A stretch of 64,000 nt of DNA from Mesorhizobium sp. WSM3859 (lineage in GTDB: Bacteria; Pseudomonadota; Alphaproteobacteria; Rhizobiales; Rhizobiaceae), in contig NZ_NSGG01000001.1 in NCBI RefSeq assembly GCF_002295065.1, positions 206,553 to 270,552 of the forward strand. The letters run 5' to 3'. The notes beneath the pieces are model-generated. The model made no database searches and was not told where the DNA came from. It saw only the letters and a program-made list of their open reading frames with translations. The position numbers and the translations under genes were made by a program. Positions 26,055 to 35,136 of the stretch are shown in pieces (the first letter of the stretch is position 1; each line of letters opens with the position of its first letter).

Positions 26055-28906
26055 ACCGGCTGCCCGCCCCTTTCGGAAGCCGGATCGATCGAAGCCGCCG
26101 CATCCGCTTCACCTTCGAGGGCAAGCCCTTCGAAGGCTATGAAGGCGACAGCATCGCCAGCGCGCTCGCCGCTTCCGGCCAATGGGCGCTGTCGCGCTCG
26201 TTCAAATATCACCGTCCTCGCGGCATCCTGTCGATGACCGGAGCCGACGCCAACGCGCTGTTGCAACTGCCGTCCGAACCGAACGTCGCGGCCGAGCGCA
26301 CGCCGATCAGCGAAGGGCTGCGGGTCAGCGCGCAGAACGTCAACGGCTCGCTCGAGCGCGACCGCGACGCCATCATGGACAGGTTTGGCCGCTTCCTGCC
26401 GGTCGGCTTCTACTATCGTACCTTCATGGGGCCGCGCCGCGACAGCTGGCTGAAATTCTGGGAGCCGATGATCCGCCGCAAGGCGGGCCTCGGCGTGGTC
26501 GACACCAAGGCTCCGCACCGGCATTTCGACAAGACGCATCTGCATTGCGACGTGCTCGTCGTCGGCGCCGGACCGGCGGGATTGAGCGCCGCGATTGCCG
26601 CCGCCGAGGCCGGTGCCGACGTGGTGCTGTGTGACGAGAACCCCGAGATCGGCGGCGCGCTGAGCTATGGCCGGTACGATCCGGCCATCCTCTCCGGCCT
26701 GTGGTCGCGGCTGGAGACGCTGCCCAATCTCAAGGTGCTGACCGGCACCGTCTGCAATGGCTGGTACGAAGACAATTGGCTGCCGCTGATCCAGGGCGAT
26801 CGACTCCATCGGACACGCGCCCGGGAGGTGATCCTTGCGACTGGCGCCATCGAGCAGCCGGCCGTCTTCCGCAACAACGACCTGCCGGGAATCATGCTCG
26901 GCGGCGCCGCACAGCGCTTGATCCGGCACTATGGCGTGCGGCCCGGTCAGAGCGCCGTGGTGCTGGCGGCCAACGACGAGGGCTACCGGACGGCGCTCGA
27001 TCTGCTGGACGCAGGCGTGTCGGTCGTCGAGCTTGTCGATCCGCGATCCGCTGATGAGGCCGGTCCGCTGGAAGCCGAACTCCGCGGCAAGGGAGTCGCC
27101 ATCCGCAAAGGCGCGACTATCGAGGCGGCGGAAGGCACGGCCGGAAATCGTCACCTCGCCCGCGTCCGTGTCGGCGGAAGCTGGATCGGCTGCGAGCTGC
27201 TGACGGTTTCGATCGGCCAGGCGCCAGCGTGGCAGTTGCCGTGTCAGGCCGGCGGCAAGGTCGGCTACGACGCCGCCACGCAGATGATGACGATCACGCT
27301 GCCGCAAGGTCCGGTCCATCTCGCCGGCTCCGTTGCCGGCACGGACGAGATCGAGGATGCCGTCGCCAGCGGCCGGCGCGCGGCGGCAGCCGCGCTTTCG
27401 CAACTCGGCCATGCAGCGGCGGTAGAACCTCCGGCCACACCGAAGAGCGCCCGGCCACGCTATGTGCAGCCGATCGTCGCCGATCGCAAGGGACGCGACT
27501 TCGTCGATTTCGACGAGGATCTGCAGGTCAAGGATCTGCAGAACGCGACCAAGGACGGCTATCGCGAGATCGAGCTGGTCAAGCGCTTCACCACTGTCGG
27601 CATGGGCCCGAGCCAGGGACGCCATTCGGCGCTGGCGACCGCCCGGATCGTCGCGGAGGCAACCGGCCGGACGATCGGCGAGATCGGCATCACCACGGCG
27701 CGTCCTCCGGTGGGGCCGGAAACGCTCGGCGTGCTCGCAGGCCATCACGAAGTGCTGGAGCGCCGCACGGCGCTGCATGCGCGGCACATCGCGCTGAACG
27801 CCGCGATGTGGCCGGTCGGCGCCTGGTGGCGGCCCTATCATTACGGCAGCGCAACCAAGGCTGAGGAAGCCGTCCACGAGGAAATCCTGGCCGTGCGCGA
27901 GGGCGTCGGCCTGCTCGACGTCTCGACGCTCGGCAAGCTGGAGATCCGCGGGCCGGACGCCGGCGAGTTTCTCGACCGCCTCTATACGATGGCGCATGCC
28001 AACCAGCCGGTGGGCCGCGTCCGCTACTGCCTGATGCTCAACGAGATGGGCTCGGTGATCGACGATGGTGTCGCCTATAGGATGGCGCAGGACCAGTTCT
28101 ACGTGACGGCAACCACCGGAGCCGTCGCGCGCGTCTATGCCGACATGCTGTTCTGGAATGCCGAGTGGCGCCTGAAGGTCGACGTGCTCAACCTCACCGG
28201 CGCCTTCTCAGGCCTCAACGTCACCGGACCCAAGGCGCGCATGGTGCTTGAGGCGCTGGACAGCGACATCGATTTCAGCCGCGACGCCTTCCCTTATCTC
28301 AGTGGCCGGGAAGGCACCCTCGCTGGGGTGCCGGTCCGCGTGATGCGCATCGGCTTCACCGGCGAGCTCAGCTACGAATTGCATTGCCCCTCGAGCCTGG
28401 CGCCCGCACTTTGGGACGCGGTGATGGCCGCCGGCAAGCCGCATGGCCTGCGCCCCTACGGACTGGAAGCGTCGCGCATATTGCGCCTGGAGAAAGGCCA
28501 CATCCTGATCGGCCAGGACACGGATGCGATCACCACGCCCGATGAGCTCGGCTTCGGCTGGGCCGTGTCGAAGAAGAAGCTGTTCTTCGTCGGCAAGCGC
28601 TCCATCGAGATGCGTGCGAGGCTCGGCCAGACCCGCAAGCTGGTCGGCCTGCAATTCCCCGCCGGCGCCCGCAACATTCCCGGCGAGAGCTGCCTGGTGC
28701 TGCGCGGCGGCATGCCTGTCGGCCAGATCACCTCGGTGGGATACTCACCATCGCTAGGGACACACATCGCGCTCGCCTATGTCCATGTCGACGACCAGGC
28801 CGAAGGCAGCAGCGTGACGGTGAAGTGCCGCAACGGCGAGCTGGTCGAAGCTCCGGTCGTCGCCCACGCCTTCTTCGACCCGACCAACGCGCGGCAGGAG
28901 ATCTAG
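26051..28906 (+). CDS. soxA: Sarcosine oxidase alpha subunit-like protein (SoxA family)
   Basis: 951 residues from the ATG overlapping the soxD stop. Domain order is that of SoxA: an N-terminal 2Fe-2S-ferredoxin-like fold without cluster cysteines (FTFEGKPFEGYEGDSIASALAASG, SRSFKYHRPRGI), a two-dinucleotide pyridine-nucleotide-disulfide-type domain (VLVVGAGPAGLSAAIAAAEAG, VILATGAIEQP), then a GCV_T domain (TALHARHIALNAAMWPVGAW, YMLNEMG-type, RILRLEKGHILIGQDTD). The subunit receives the imine or methylene from beta and hands it to tetrahydrofolate. The gene is immediately followed by the gamma-like gene with no gap. Confidence 0.85.
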   Translation: MNRLPAPFGSRIDRSRRIRFTFEGKPFEGYEGDSIASALAASGQWALSRSFKYHRPRGILSMTGADANALLQLPSEPNVAAERTPISEGLRVSAQNVNGSLERDRDAIMDRFGRFLPVGFYYRTFMGPRRDSWLKFWEPMIRRKAGLGVVDTKAPHRHFDKTHLHCDVLVVGAGPAGLSAAIAAAEAGADVVLCDENPEIGGALSYGRYDPAILSGLWSRLETLPNLKVLTGTVCNGWYEDNWLPLIQGDRLHRTRAREVILATGAIEQPAVFRNNDLPGIMLGGAAQRLIRHYGVRPGQSAVVLAANDEGYRTALDLLDAGVSVVELVDPRSADEAGPLEAELRGKGVAIRKGATIEAAEGTAGNRHLARVRVGGSWIGCELLTVSIGQAPAWQLPCQAGGKVGYDAATQMMTITLPQGPVHLAGSVAGTDEIEDAVASGRRAAAAALSQLGHAAAVEPPATPKSARPRYVQPIVADRKGRDFVDFDEDLQVKDLQNATKDGYREIELVKRFTTVGMGPSQGRHSALATARIVAEATGRTIGEIGITTARPPVGPETLGVLAGHHEVLERRTALHARHIALNAAMWPVGAWWRPYHYGSATKAEEAVHEEILAVREGVGLLDVSTLGKLEIRGPDAGEFLDRLYTMAHANQPVGRVRYCLMLNEMGSVIDDGVAYRMAQDQFYVTATTGAVARVYADMLFWNAEWRLKVDVLNLTGAFSGLNVTGPKARMVLEALDSDIDFSRDAFPYLSGREGTLAGVPVRVMRIGFTGELSYELHCPSSLAPALWDAVMAAGKPHGLRPYGLEASRILRLEKGHILIGQDTDAITTPDELGFGWAVSKKKLFFVGKRSIEMRARLGQTRKLVGLQFPAGARNIPGESCLVLRGGMPVGQITSVGYSPSLGTHIALAYVHVDDQAEGSSVTVKCRNGELVEAPVVAHAFFDPTNARQEI

Positions 28907-29476
28907 ATGGCCGCCGGCACCGCTGCTCGCATCTACCCCTTCATGCCCGGCGGCGCGGCCGACGGCACGAAGCTGGTTTCCGGCGCGATCATGCTGAGCG
29001 ACCTCACCGACCGCCCGCGTTTCGGCCTGAAGGGCGGCGGCAGCGCCGACTGGCTTGCCGCGCAGGGCTTGACGCTGCCCGCCGTCAACCGCATCGGCGA
29101 CCATCGCGGCATGCGGATCCTGCGCCTCGGCAACGAGGATATCCTGCTTCTGGCCGAAGACGCGGGCGAGACGCTCGCCCAGGTCAAGGCCGCCTGGCAG
29201 GCGGCGCCGGCGCCAAAAGGTTACTCGTCATGGCGCGAGGAAGGCTGGGCATGGACGCGCCTTTCCGGTCCTCGCCTTGCCGAAGCGATGAGCGCGCTTT
29301 GCGCGCTGGACCTGAGACCGCAAAAATTCGGCGCCGACGACATCGCTCAGACCCGCGTCGGCCATATCGAAGCCGTGACGTTTCGTTCGCCGAAGGGTTT
29401 CGACATACTCTTCGACATCACCGCTTCGGCCTACTTCGCCCGCGCCGTCGCGGCCGTGGCCGGCCACACAGCATAG
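28907..29476 (+). CDS. soxG: Sarcosine oxidase gamma subunit-like protein
   Basis: 189 residues beginning directly at the end of soxA. Sequence landmarks are RFGLKGGGSADWLAAQGLTLPAVNR, LRLGNEDILLLAED, TRVGHIEAVTFRS and FDITASAYFARAVAAVA, consistent with the GcvT-N-like fold of SoxG. The protein is a non-catalytic stabilising subunit in the known heterotetramer. Conservation in this subunit is low, so the call relies partly on operon position. Confidence 0.7.
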   Translation: MAAGTAARIYPFMPGGAADGTKLVSGAIMLSDLTDRPRFGLKGGGSADWLAAQGLTLPAVNRIGDHRGMRILRLGNEDILLLAEDAGETLAQVKAAWQAAPAPKGYSSWREEGWAWTRLSGPRLAEAMSALCALDLRPQKFGADDIAQTRVGHIEAVTFRSPKGFDILFDITASAYFARAVAAVAGHTA

Positions 29477-29485
29477 AGGATAGCC

Positions 29486-30394
29486 ATGACCCGCCCGCAA
29501 GGAACCATCGCCCCGATCCTGACGCCGTTCGAAGACGACGGCCGCATTGCGCGCGACCTCTGGATATCCCACGCCAAATGGGTGCTCGGTCAGGGCGCGC
29601 ATTTCCTCTCGCCTTTCGGCACGACGGGCGAAGCGCTCTCGGTGTCCTTGCGCGAGCGCATGCAGGCGCTGGAATGGCTGGTCGAGGCCGGCATCGCGCC
29701 GGACCGGCTGATGCCCGGCACCGGCGTCACCGCCCTGCCCGAAACGGTCGAATTGTCGGCGCATGCCGTCGGCCTCGGCTGCGCCGCGGTCATGGTGCTG
29801 CCGTCCTTCTTCTACACCGGCGCCGGCGACAACGGTCAGGCGCGCTACTACAGCGAGCTGATCGAGAAGGTGGCAAAGCCTTCGATGCGCGTCATCCTCT
29901 ACCACATCCCGCAGAATTCCGGCGTACCGGTCAGCCCCGCCCAGACGGCGCGATTGAGCAAGGCGTTCCCGAACACCGTCGTCGCCTACAAGGACAGCGC
30001 CGGCGACTGGAACAACACCGCTGCCGTCATCGCCGCCGCGCCCGATATTTCCGTCTTCCCGAGCTCCGAGGCGCAGCTCACCAAGGGTCTCGCCAGCGGC
30101 GCCGCCGGCTGCATTTCGGCGACCGTCAATTTGAACGCCGCCGCCATCCGCCGCCTCTATGACGCGGCCAAGAAGGGCGAGGACGTCACCGAGGCGGATG
30201 CCGCTATCAAGGCCTTCCGGAAGGTGATCCAGGATGCCGGGCTGATCCCGGCGATGAAGGCGGTGCTTGCGGTCAAGTCCGGCGACCGGCGGTGGCTGAA
30301 CCTGCGCGCGCCGCATGAGAATGCGACGCTGGAAAACGGCAGGGTTTTGCTTGCCGCCCTCGGCAGCGCCGCCGACCATATCCGCCATAGCTGA
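29486..30394 (+). CDS. Dihydrodipicolinate synthase (DapA)/N-acetylneuraminate lyase family protein
   Basis: 302 residues. GTIAPILTPFEDDGRI, SPFGTTGEALSVSLRER (T-T substrate loop), ILYHIPQNSGV (catalytic Tyr) and VAYKDSAGDW (Schiff-base Lys, ~residue 169) define a class I pyruvate-dependent aldolase/lyase. Inside a catabolic operon this is unlikely to be the lysine-pathway DapA. It more probably cleaves or dehydrates a 2-oxo-acid intermediate (e.g. a 4-hydroxy-2-oxo acid), yielding pyruvate. It is 9 bp downstream of soxG and 8 bp upstream of the hydroxyacid dehydrogenase gene. Confidence 0.85.
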   Translation: MTRPQGTIAPILTPFEDDGRIARDLWISHAKWVLGQGAHFLSPFGTTGEALSVSLRERMQALEWLVEAGIAPDRLMPGTGVTALPETVELSAHAVGLGCAAVMVLPSFFYTGAGDNGQARYYSELIEKVAKPSMRVILYHIPQNSGVPVSPAQTARLSKAFPNTVVAYKDSAGDWNNTAAVIAAAPDISVFPSSEAQLTKGLASGAAGCISATVNLNAAAIRRLYDAAKKGEDVTEADAAIKAFRKVIQDAGLIPAMKAVLAVKSGDRRWLNLRAPHENATLENGRVLLAALGSAADHIRHS

Positions 30395-30401
30395 GGTTGC
30401 G

Positions 30402-31370
30402 ATGTCGGCGCGCCCAACAATCATCCTGCACACCGACAAACCGGCCGGCGCGGTTGCCGTTCTCGCCGAGACGCATCCTGACCTCGAAGTCCATGCCTGC
30501 GACACCTATGCCGGCCTCCCCGCTTTGATCGAGCGGACCGCGGCGGAAGTGGTCTATTCGATCCGCTTCGACGGCACGCCGCGCTACCCGCGCCAAGCCC
30601 TTGTCGAAAGCCCGACGGTCAAATGGGTGTCGATCGGCGGCTCCGGCACCGACCACCTCGGGCGCTGGGACCCGGCGCATGTGACCGTGACGAACTCGGC
30701 CGGCGTCGCTGCCGGCATGCTCGCCGAATATGCGCTCGGCGCCATGCTTTCCTTCTCGCTCGATCTGCGCGGCTTCGAACGCCGCCAGCAGGCCCGCCAA
30801 TGGGGTGGCGGCCGCGTCGAGCCGATCGAGGGCAAGACCGTCTTGATCCTCGGCCTCGGCAAGACCGGCGAAGCCGTCGCGCGCCGCGCGCGGGCGATGG
30901 GCATGCACACGCTGGGCATCCGCGCGCGGCCGAAGCCGATGCCGTCGCTCGACGAGGTTCACGGCCCCGACGCGCTGCTGGCACTGATCGGCCGCGCCGA
31001 TTTCATCGTCTGCTGCGTGCCCCTGCTGCCGACAACGCGCGGCCTGCTTGGCGAGGCCGCCTTCGCCGCGATGAAACCGTCCGCCGTGCTCGTCGACATT
31101 TCGCGCGGCGGCGTCGTCGAGGAAGCCGCATTGCTCAGTGCGCTCGACAATGGGCAGATCAAGGGCGCGGCGCTCGATGTCTTCGCGACCGAGCCGCTGC
31201 CGGCGGAGCATCCGCTCTGGGGCTACGACAAAGTCGCCGTCACGCCGCATTGCGCGGCGGTCTATGACGGCTGGGACATAAGGTCGGTGCGCATGTTCGC
31301 CGACAATCTGGCGCGCTACCGCAAAGGCGAGCCGCTGGAGAATGTGGTCAATCCGGGACGCGGGTACTGA
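30402..31370 (+). CDS. D-isomer-specific 2-hydroxyacid dehydrogenase
   Basis: 322 residues from ATG 30402. The NAD(P) domain reads TVLILGLGKTGEAVARRARAMG. SRGGVV carries the substrate-binding Arg, and the catalytic His lies in VTPHCAAVYDGWD with a Glu in the preceding TEPLP region. The family interconverts D-2-hydroxy acids and 2-oxo acids. Together with the DauA-like D-amino-acid dehydrogenase and DapA-type lyase of the island it could adjust the carbon skeleton released from the substrate. A 72-bp gap follows before the MttB-family gene. Confidence 0.85.
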   Translation: MSARPTIILHTDKPAGAVAVLAETHPDLEVHACDTYAGLPALIERTAAEVVYSIRFDGTPRYPRQALVESPTVKWVSIGGSGTDHLGRWDPAHVTVTNSAGVAAGMLAEYALGAMLSFSLDLRGFERRQQARQWGGGRVEPIEGKTVLILGLGKTGEAVARRARAMGMHTLGIRARPKPMPSLDEVHGPDALLALIGRADFIVCCVPLLPTTRGLLGEAAFAAMKPSAVLVDISRGGVVEEAALLSALDNGQIKGAALDVFATEPLPAEHPLWGYDKVAVTPHCAAVYDGWDIRSVRMFADNLARYRKGEPLENVVNPGRGY

Positions 31371-31442
31371 AAGCAATTCCAGGAAAAGTGCGCAGCGGTT
31401 TTCCGTCCGGAATTGCGAGAACAAGAATCGAAGGGGAATGCT

Positions 31443-32984
31443 ATGTCACAGGACAGGCGTGGCGGTGGCCGCCGATCGAAGCTCGGACGTAGTGGCGGCG
31501 GCATCGCGCAACTGCCGTGGCAGAGCGTGAAAAATCCCTACCCCCCGATGCAGCTCCTCGACGAAGAGCGCATGGATCAGTTGCACAAGACGTCGATGCG
31601 CATCCTCTCGGAGCTCGGCATTCGCGTCATGAGCGAGAAGGTGATGGACCTGTTCGCGAGGGCCGGCGCCATTGTCGACCGCGACAGCAACACCATTCGC
31701 ATCGACGAGAGCATCGTCACCGAAGCCCTGAGCAACGTTCCCTCGTCCTTCACGCTGACCAGCCGCAATCCCGACAAGCAGGTCCATCTCGGCGACAATT
31801 CGCTGGTTTTCGGCCTGGTCGCCGGTCCGCCCAACGTGCATGACCGCATCAACGGCCGCCGTCCAGGCAACCTCCCCGACTACCAGAACTTCATCCGGCT
31901 GGCGCACCACTTCAACGCCATCCACATCATCGGCAACCAGGTGGTGGCGCCGATCGAATTGCCGGCCAATTCGCGCCATCTCGACACCTACCACGCCAAT
32001 CTGACGCTGAGCGACCTCTCCTTCCATTGCACCGCGATCGGTCGCGCCCGCGCCATGGACGGGATCAAGATGATGGCCATCGCGCGCGGCATCTCGGTCG
32101 AGGAAATGCGCGCCTCGCCCGGCGTGACCACGATCATCTCGATCAACTCGCCGCGCCTGTTCGACGACGCGATGGCCGAAGGCCTGATCGCCATGGCCGA
32201 GCACGGCCAGCCGGTGACCGTCACGCCCTTCACGCTGATGGGGGCGATGACGCCGGTGACGCTTGCCGCAGCGCTCTGCCAGCAGAATGCCGAGGCGTTG
32301 TTTGGCATCACGCTGACGCAGCTCGTCAATCCCGGCACGCCGGTGATGTACGGCGCCTTCACCTCCAATGTCGACATGAAGTCCGGCGCGCCCGCTTTCG
32401 GCACGCCGGAAAATGCCAAGGCCAACATCATCGCCGGGCAGTTGGCGCGACGCTACAACCTGCCCTACCGCACCTCCAACGCGAACGCTTCCAACGTCGT
32501 CGACCTACAGGCGGCCTATGAGACCGAGATGGCGACCTGGGGCGCGGTGCTGGGCGGCGCCAATCTGATCTATCACGCGGCCGGCTGGCTGGAGGGTGGC
32601 CTGACGGCGTCCTACGAAAAGCTCGTGCTCGACGTCGAGATCCTGCAGAACATGATGGAGTTCCTGCGGCCGCTGCCGTTCCAGGAGGACGACCTCGGCT
32701 TCGAGGCGATCAAATCGGTGCCGGCCGGCGGTCATTTCTTCGGCGCCGAGCACACCATGTCGCGCTACACCACCGCGTTCTACCAACCGATGCTCTCCAA
32801 CTGGCAAAACCATGGCGCCTGGGAGGAGGCCGGCGGCAAGGACGCGCTGGAGCGGGCGACCGAGCTCTGGCAGCAGGCCCTGCACGACTATGAGGAGCCG
32901 GTCACGGATCCCGCGATCCGCGAGGAACTCGACGCCTATGTCGCGCGCCGCCGCGAAGAGATCGCCGCCAATCCGGAAACTTAG
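31443..32984 (+). CDS. Trimethylamine methyltransferase (MttB/COG5598) family protein, non-pyrrolysine
   Basis: 513 residues from ATG 31443, with AAGGGG upstream. An N-terminal basic leader (RRGGGRRSKLGRSGGGI) is followed by ERMDQLHKTSMRILSELGIRVMSEKVMDLF and the TIM-barrel core: SLVFGLVAGPPNVHD, LSFHCTAIGRARAMDG, FTLMGAMTPVTLAAALCQQNAEAL and GTPVMYGAFTSNVDMKSGAPAFGTPE. The frame has no internal TAG, so it is the non-Pyl branch, whose studied anaerobic members (MtgB, MtpB, MtcB) demethylate quaternary amines such as glycine betaine, proline betaine and carnitine. No corrinoid protein or activase gene lies nearby, so the methyl acceptor is unclear. With the Sox-like and DmgDH-like genes it suggests a trimethyl or dimethyl ammonium substrate. 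Confidence 0.85.
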   Translation: MSQDRRGGGRRSKLGRSGGGIAQLPWQSVKNPYPPMQLLDEERMDQLHKTSMRILSELGIRVMSEKVMDLFARAGAIVDRDSNTIRIDESIVTEALSNVPSSFTLTSRNPDKQVHLGDNSLVFGLVAGPPNVHDRINGRRPGNLPDYQNFIRLAHHFNAIHIIGNQVVAPIELPANSRHLDTYHANLTLSDLSFHCTAIGRARAMDGIKMMAIARGISVEEMRASPGVTTIISINSPRLFDDAMAEGLIAMAEHGQPVTVTPFTLMGAMTPVTLAAALCQQNAEALFGITLTQLVNPGTPVMYGAFTSNVDMKSGAPAFGTPENAKANIIAGQLARRYNLPYRTSNANASNVVDLQAAYETEMATWGAVLGGANLIYHAAGWLEGGLTASYEKLVLDVEILQNMMEFLRPLPFQEDDLGFEAIKSVPAGGHFFGAEHTMSRYTTAFYQPMLSNWQNHGAWEEAGGKDALERATELWQQALHDYEEPVTDPAIREELDAYVARRREEIAANPET

Positions 32985-32995
32985 GAAACTACTTG

Positions 32996-34486
32996 ATGCC
33001 TTATGATCTCGTCATCCGCCACGCGACGCTGATCGCCGGCGACGGCTCGAAATCCTTCCAAGCCGACATCGCTGTCACCGGCGACCGCATCACCGCCATC
33101 GGCCGGCTCGACGACGCGCGAGGCAGCGAAGAGATCGACGCAAAGGGCAAGGTGGTCGCGCCCGGCTTCATCGACGTGCATACGCATGACGACGGCGCGC
33201 TGCTGGCGCCGGGCGGCATGGACCCGAAGATCAGCCAAGGCGTGACGACGGTGATCGCTGGCAATTGCGGCGTCAGCCTTGCGCCGCTGCTGCTCGACAA
33301 GACCCCACCGCCGCCCTTCACGCTGGTCGGCGGCCGCGAGAATTTCCGCTTCGACCGCTTTGCCGACTATGTCGCCGAACTAAAGCGCCGCGGCATTGCC
33401 ACCAACGCGGCCCTGCTCGTCGGCCACACCACCTTGCGCCAACGCTGCATGCCGGTGACCGACCGGCCGGCCAACGACGCGGAAACGAGGGCGATGCAGG
33501 ACGCGGTTGCCGAGGCGATGGCGGATGGAGCGTTCGGCCTCAGCACCGGGCTCGACTACCCGCCGGCCGTCAACTCGTCGACCGAGGAGGTCAAGGCGCT
33601 GGCCGCCACGGCGGCGGGCCTTGGCGGGCCCTATGTCACCCACACGCGCAACTATTTCGAGACGATGGACGAGGCGATCGAGGAAGCGATCGACATCGCC
33701 GATCATGCTGGCGGCAAGCTTTTCATCTCGCACCACCAGTGCACCGGGCGCGCCAATTTCGGCAAGAGCCTCCCATCTCTGGAGCGGATCGACCGGGCGC
33801 GCGACACGATGGATATCGGCATGGACGTCTACCCCTACGCCGCGAGTTCGACCGTGCTGCGGCTGGAGCGCTGCGACACCGGCCTGAAGATCCTCATCAC
33901 CTGGTCCGATCCGCATCCGGAAATGGCGAGGCGCGAGATCGCCGACATCGCGCGCGAATGGAACTGCACCGAGCGCGAGGCCGGTCAGCGCCTGCTGCCG
34001 GCCGGAGCGGTCTACTTCCAGCTCGACGAGGACGATGTTCGCAACATCATCGCCCATCCGCGCACAATGATCGGCTCCGACGGCCTGCCGCACGACATCC
34101 ACCCGCATCCGCGCCTGTGGGGCACATTTCCGCGCGTGCTTGGGCACTATGCTCGCGATGTTGGTCTGTTCAGCCTCGAGGAAGCCATGTTCCGCATGAC
34201 GGGACTGCCCGCGAAGGAGTTCGGCATCGCTGAGCGCGGGCTGCTGGCTGAAGGCAACTTCGCCGATCTCGTCATCTTCGATCCCGAGACGATCATCGAC
34301 ACCGCCACCTTCGAGGAACCGCGTCGGCCCGCCGCCGGCATCGAGCACGTCTTCGTCAACGGCGTATCGGTGTGGCGCGGCGGCCGAGCGACGGGCGCGC
34401 TGCCGGGCTCGGTCCTGAAACCCTCGGCTTCAAAGCCGATCGTCAGAGGCGCATGCGGCTGCGGCGCCGATCACAGCGCCTCGTAA
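32996..34486 (+). CDS. Amidohydrolase family protein, N-acyl-D-amino-acid deacylase-like
   Basis: 496 residues from ATG 32996 (a TTG directly before it was not used). The metal motif APGFIDVHTHDDGALL and the bridging cysteine in TVIAGNCGVS are typical of D-aminoacylases, which use a Cys ligand instead of a carboxylated Lys. Further matches are GLSTGLDYPPAVNSSTEEV, YVTHTRNYFETMDEAIEEA, FISHHQC and MIGSDGLPHDIHPHPRLWGTFPRVLG. Enzymes of this group free D-amino acids from N-acyl or N-carbamoyl derivatives. It ends the plus-strand run and overlaps the convergent isochorismatase-type gene by 16 bp. Confidence 0.85.
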   Translation: MPYDLVIRHATLIAGDGSKSFQADIAVTGDRITAIGRLDDARGSEEIDAKGKVVAPGFIDVHTHDDGALLAPGGMDPKISQGVTTVIAGNCGVSLAPLLLDKTPPPPFTLVGGRENFRFDRFADYVAELKRRGIATNAALLVGHTTLRQRCMPVTDRPANDAETRAMQDAVAEAMADGAFGLSTGLDYPPAVNSSTEEVKALAATAAGLGGPYVTHTRNYFETMDEAIEEAIDIADHAGGKLFISHHQCTGRANFGKSLPSLERIDRARDTMDIGMDVYPYAASSTVLRLERCDTGLKILITWSDPHPEMARREIADIAREWNCTEREAGQRLLPAGAVYFQLDEDDVRNIIAHPRTMIGSDGLPHDIHPHPRLWGTFPRVLGHYARDVGLFSLEEAMFRMTGLPAKEFGIAERGLLAEGNFADLVIFDPETIIDTATFEEPRRPAAGIEHVFVNGVSVWRGGRATGALPGSVLKPSASKPIVRGACGCGADHSAS

Positions 34487-35136
34487 ATCCGATCGACCGA
34501 TTCCAGCGTGTAGGCGAACTCCACCGGCCGCGTGCAGCGCCAGCCCTCGAAGGGCTGGCCAGCAAGCGCCTTCAGTGCTTCGTGCAGACGCAGGATGCCG
34601 CCGCCATAGAGCCGGTTCGCCATGTCGAGCATGCCGGTGCGGTGCATGGTTTCGGTCATGCTGCCGCAGGCGTCCTTGACCAGCCAGACGCGAAAACCCT
34701 GATAGACGGCGTCGAACACGCTTTCCGTCACGCAGCTGTCGGTCAGCACCCCGGCGACAACAAGGTTTTCAACCCCGAGCGCGGCGAGCCGTTGCGACAG
34801 ATCGGTCCGGCGGAAGGCGCTCGGCCAGTGCTTGTGGATGACGATATCGCCGGGCAGCACCGCCACCTCGGCGCAGATATCCGCGCCTTCGCTGCCTGCG
34901 ACGGCGGAGCGGAATTCCTCGGTCAGGATTTCCTCCTGCCGCGCATAGCCGTCGCGTTCCTCCGGCTTCACCCAGGCCTGCGCATGGATGACCGGCACGC
35001 GAGCCTTGCGGGCGGCTTCGATCAGCGCAGCGGCATTGGCGAGCACCGCGTCATAGCCGACGACCGGCCAAGCCGCGCCCGGGCGGTATTCATTCTGCAG
35101 GTCGATGACGAGCAGGGCGGTCTTGGTAAGATTCAT
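34471..35136 (-). CDS. Isochorismatase-like cysteine hydrolase, N-carbamoylsarcosine amidase-like
   Basis: 221 residues. The catalytic triad of the family is present: Asp in ALLVIDLQNEY, Lys in IHKHWPSAF and Cys in VAGVLTDSCVTES. Family members hydrolyse N-carbamoylsarcosine, nicotinamide, ureidoacrylate or biuret. In a cluster with hydantoinase, carbamoylase and sarcosine-oxidase-like genes, an N-carbamoyl-amine or ureido substrate is favoured. It is the last gene of the minus-strand operon and its start overlaps the M20 gene stop by 4 bp. Confidence 0.8.
   Translation of the reverse strand: MNLTKTALLVIDLQNEYRPGAAWPVVGYDAVLANAAALIEAARKARVPVIHAQAWVKPEERDGYARQEEILTEEFRSAVAGSEGADICAEVAVLPGDIVIHKHWPSAFRRTDLSQRLAALGVENLVVAGVLTDSCVTESVFDAVYQGFRVWLVKDACGSMTETMHRTGMLDMANRLYGGGILRLHEALKALAGQPFEGWRCTRPVEFAYTLESVDRIYEAL

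Noticed and set aside
24543..29476. Straight annotation as ordinary sarcosine oxidase
   Set aside because: Subunit order fits, but the delta subunit lacks most zinc ligands and the operon content is unlike the usual glyA/soxBDAG/folate cluster, so only family-level similarity is claimed.
29486..30394. DapA of lysine biosynthesis
   Set aside because: It is embedded in a catabolic operon; the motif set only supports the wider aldolase/lyase family.
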